From assembly GCF_964340395.1 (NCBI RefSeq), contig NC_135552.1, positions 18,833,181 through 18,897,180 on the forward strand: a DNA stretch of 64,000 bases, in the 5' to 3' direction. Shown here one piece after another: positions 61,710 to 64,000 of the stretch. Numbering within the stretch: position 1 is the stretch's first letter; every line of letters begins with the position of its first letter. The notes under the pieces are model-generated. The model saw only the letters and a program-made list of their open reading frames with translations. It searched no databases and was not told the DNA's origin. This stretch comes from Glandiceps talaboti. Its lineage: Eukaryota; Hemichordata; Enteropneusta; Spengelidae. Both the position numbers and the translations under genes were made by a program.

Positions 61710-63320
61710 AAACAGTCCAGGGATTCAAATCTAACGAGGTGGGGGCCAAGTTACATTTCAATCTTTGCACTGTTTCTGAATCATATTTAGCATTCACATT
61801 CCACCAAAAACATTCACCAAGAGTTACTAGCTTGACCTACTATCTACTATCTTTATCTGCTGTAACTGCCTAATCTCAAGTACATGTATTTTAGTTTTTT
61901 TTCTATTCTACCTTTAACATCAGACAGATTCATTTTCCATGACAGCCAGTAAGTGAGTGAGTGAGTGACCTGACCTGACCTGTGATCGGCAGCCGGGATC
62001 GGCAGTTGCTACTTTGAATTTGTAAGATTCGTAATCTGGAAAAACATAATTTCTTGAGGCTTGTGACTAAGAGGTACCGTGGGCGTCAATTCATAGCAGA
62101 ATATAAACTGGAATCACCCTTGGAAGATTTTTTGTCTCATATTCTTCAAATGTTTTGGCAAATGTTGTACTTTTCCTCCCAGTTACTCGTACTCCCAAAG
62201 GTTTAGTGTTCACCTTACTGTTCGCAATCACTCACCCAGGTCGCAATTATTCGAATAACGAGTGAAAAACAGACAGTTGAGCAAGTCTAATCAGAATGCT
62301 ATGATTGTGAATTGTACAAATATCATGTATTGACTCAGAGACAGAATAACGGTAACTGTTGATGCAACTTCTCCTTTTCCCCCCCATAAATTGTGACCAG
62401 GTCCCCATTTTTAACTTGAGCGTTTAATATAACTGTTCCGAGGCCGCGTATTACATTGCCAGGAATGGCCTCTAGACACTGTCCCACATTACTCGGCATG
62501 AGATTTCAAGCCGATGTTGGAAAGGTCATGTATGTTTTTGTAATCTTTGACACACAGACGTGAAAGCCCTTTATATATGAAAGTAAACGTCAATTAGTCA
62601 GGATGTACCGTTAAAATCGAATTCTGAAGCCGTTTTCACTTCTATATAATATAGTCTATGATTTTGACCCTTTGTTATAATTGTCTAACCGACTTTTCTT
62701 TAAAAACCATCAAATGAATGGCAGCACACCTAGTCACCACTTCAGATATTGTTATAAGCTATTATATCATGACAATCATGATACACCTTATTTCAACCGT
62801 CCTTCGTTCTCCTGTCTCTCAATTCTCAAACGTCTTCACTTCCTATTGTATTGCGACAAATGGCATACCCCAATATTCAATACGGGGCATAGGTGTGTCT
62901 TCCGAAATGAGAACGGTTTTAGTTTGTCTATAGGACAATTTCTAATGTTCACATGGTTATTGAACGACAGAGTGTTGTCGGGGTCACACTGTACGTGACG
63001 AGACAAGTACCCGGTGGTAAACTTCTGACTACGGGGAACTATAAAACGGAGTTCACGTCAAGTTTAGTAGACTGCAGTTTTGCTTTAAAACCTCGTGATT
63101 TGTGTATTGGTACGTGGATGTACATACGATGATGTAATTTCAATACAAATTGGGTCTACATACATAGTGATTCACCTGGGCTACATACAAATATACATTA
63201 GGGATGAAGACGCAAATTGCTACTATTACCTCGTCTTTTCACGAGATTTGGTGAATGTGCTAACACAATGGGAAAACTTGGAATCACACCCAACCACTCA
63301 ACCACCGTCTTCTCCAAGTA
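61710..63320. other. Right intergenic region
   Basis: No recognised exon. A TATA-like CTATAAAACGG at 63039-63049 could be the promoter of a gene beyond the right edge. Confidence 0.35.
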
Positions 63321-63324
63321 TTCC

Positions 63325-63336
63325 ATATATATATAT

Positions 63337-63422
<86 letters not shown>
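63325..63422. repeat. (TA)n microsatellite
   Basis: About 98 bp of TA with a single AA interruption near 63348; self-complementary and likely unstable. Confidence 0.95.
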
Positions 63423-63426
<4 letters not shown>

Positions 63427-63894
63427 CTTACGTCGTCAACAGATTCCCATAGAATATCTCTCCATCACCTGCATTTAAGCTTAGATAATGCTTCCACTGT
63501 CCATAATTTAAGAATACCGTATGTACATACATGCAAGAATGAATACAATTACTAGAAAGTTCCACTGTTTTCAAATTTCTTAAATTTATAAACTTTTACG
63601 CGTAAGCTCGCCAAACCTTGAACTAATGCTACACGTCTAGACAATTTACACAGTTTTGTAAAACAATTATTAGATGCCACATCGACTTTGTTAACGTATT
63701 TTTTTTATAATACCCGACCATAAATGACCATACAAGTTAGAACAAAAAGATATTAAATAACCCAACCTTTACTTGACTAGAACACAGACAAGTCACACAA
63801 GTGCTACTTGTCTGTGACTAGAACAAAAAGAAATCATCATGGAAAGCCACCGATATAATTTAAAAGTAGATGCATTTGCCTTTTACAGGCTCTA

Positions 63895-63897
<3 letters not shown>

Positions 63898-63962
<65 letters not shown>

Positions 63963-64000
63963 GCACGCGCACGCGCACGCACACACACACACACACACAC
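63898..64000. repeat. (AC)n microsatellite at the right edge
   Basis: AC run with a GCGCAC patch at 63955-63980; continues past the window. Confidence 0.95.

Noticed and set aside
63095-63478. 127-codon open frame
   Set aside because: Ends in a Tyr/Ile run translated from the (TA)n microsatellite; no recognised domain.

Overview
The window is nuclear DNA of an animal. Genes are split by phase-consistent GT/AG introns, and about nine tenths of the sequence is AT-rich and non-coding. It is dense in CA/TG and TATG microsatellites, minisatellites, hairpin elements and short TACATGTA-like words. A motile-cilia gene (calaxin) together with compact, vertebrate-like genes points to a bilaterian, probably a marine invertebrate (lophotrochozoan or invertebrate deuterostome). 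The species cannot be fixed from the sequence alone.

Eight protein genes can be assembled exon by exon. (1) A SMARCD/BAF60 chromatin-remodelling subunit lies on the minus strand (798-23456). Only its first three coding exons are inside the window; the rest lies beyond the left edge. (2) A complete four-exon clan-2 cytochrome P450 (15681-18634, plus) sits inside the roughly 22 kb first coding intron of SMARCD, on the opposite strand. (3) A C2orf76/UPF0538 homologue (23937-26625, plus) is head to head with SMARCD. (4) Calaxin/EFCAB1 (28159-34496, minus) is head to head with (5) N-myristoyltransferase (34836-42591, plus). (6) RBM48 (47231-50852, minus) is head to head with (7) DCAKD (51027-53579, plus). 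(8) ZC3H10 (57803-58930, plus) has its whole coding region in one exon.

The layout is three divergent gene pairs (SMARCD/C2orf76, calaxin/NMT, RBM48/DCAKD), with C2orf76 and calaxin converging and NMT and RBM48 converging. The paired genes have unrelated jobs (chromatin, cilia, lipid modification, minor splicing, CoA metabolism), so the pairs probably share promoters rather than pathways. Promoter words visible are two oppositely oriented CCAAT boxes between RBM48 and DCAKD, an NRF1-like palindrome between calaxin and NMT, and YY1-like words overlapping the SMARCD and NMT start codons.

The accessory DNA holds the less expected material. There is a roughly 330-380 bp family with inverted ends (four full-length copies, one half copy, one remnant) and a nearly perfect 352 bp palindrome bounded by TTAA. 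There is also a 175 bp CAGTG-ended element, several smaller foldbacks, two tRNA-derived SINEs, non-LTR remnants, and several minisatellites or very degenerate tandem arrays. No rRNA gene, intact tRNA gene, CRISPR array or viral gene was seen.
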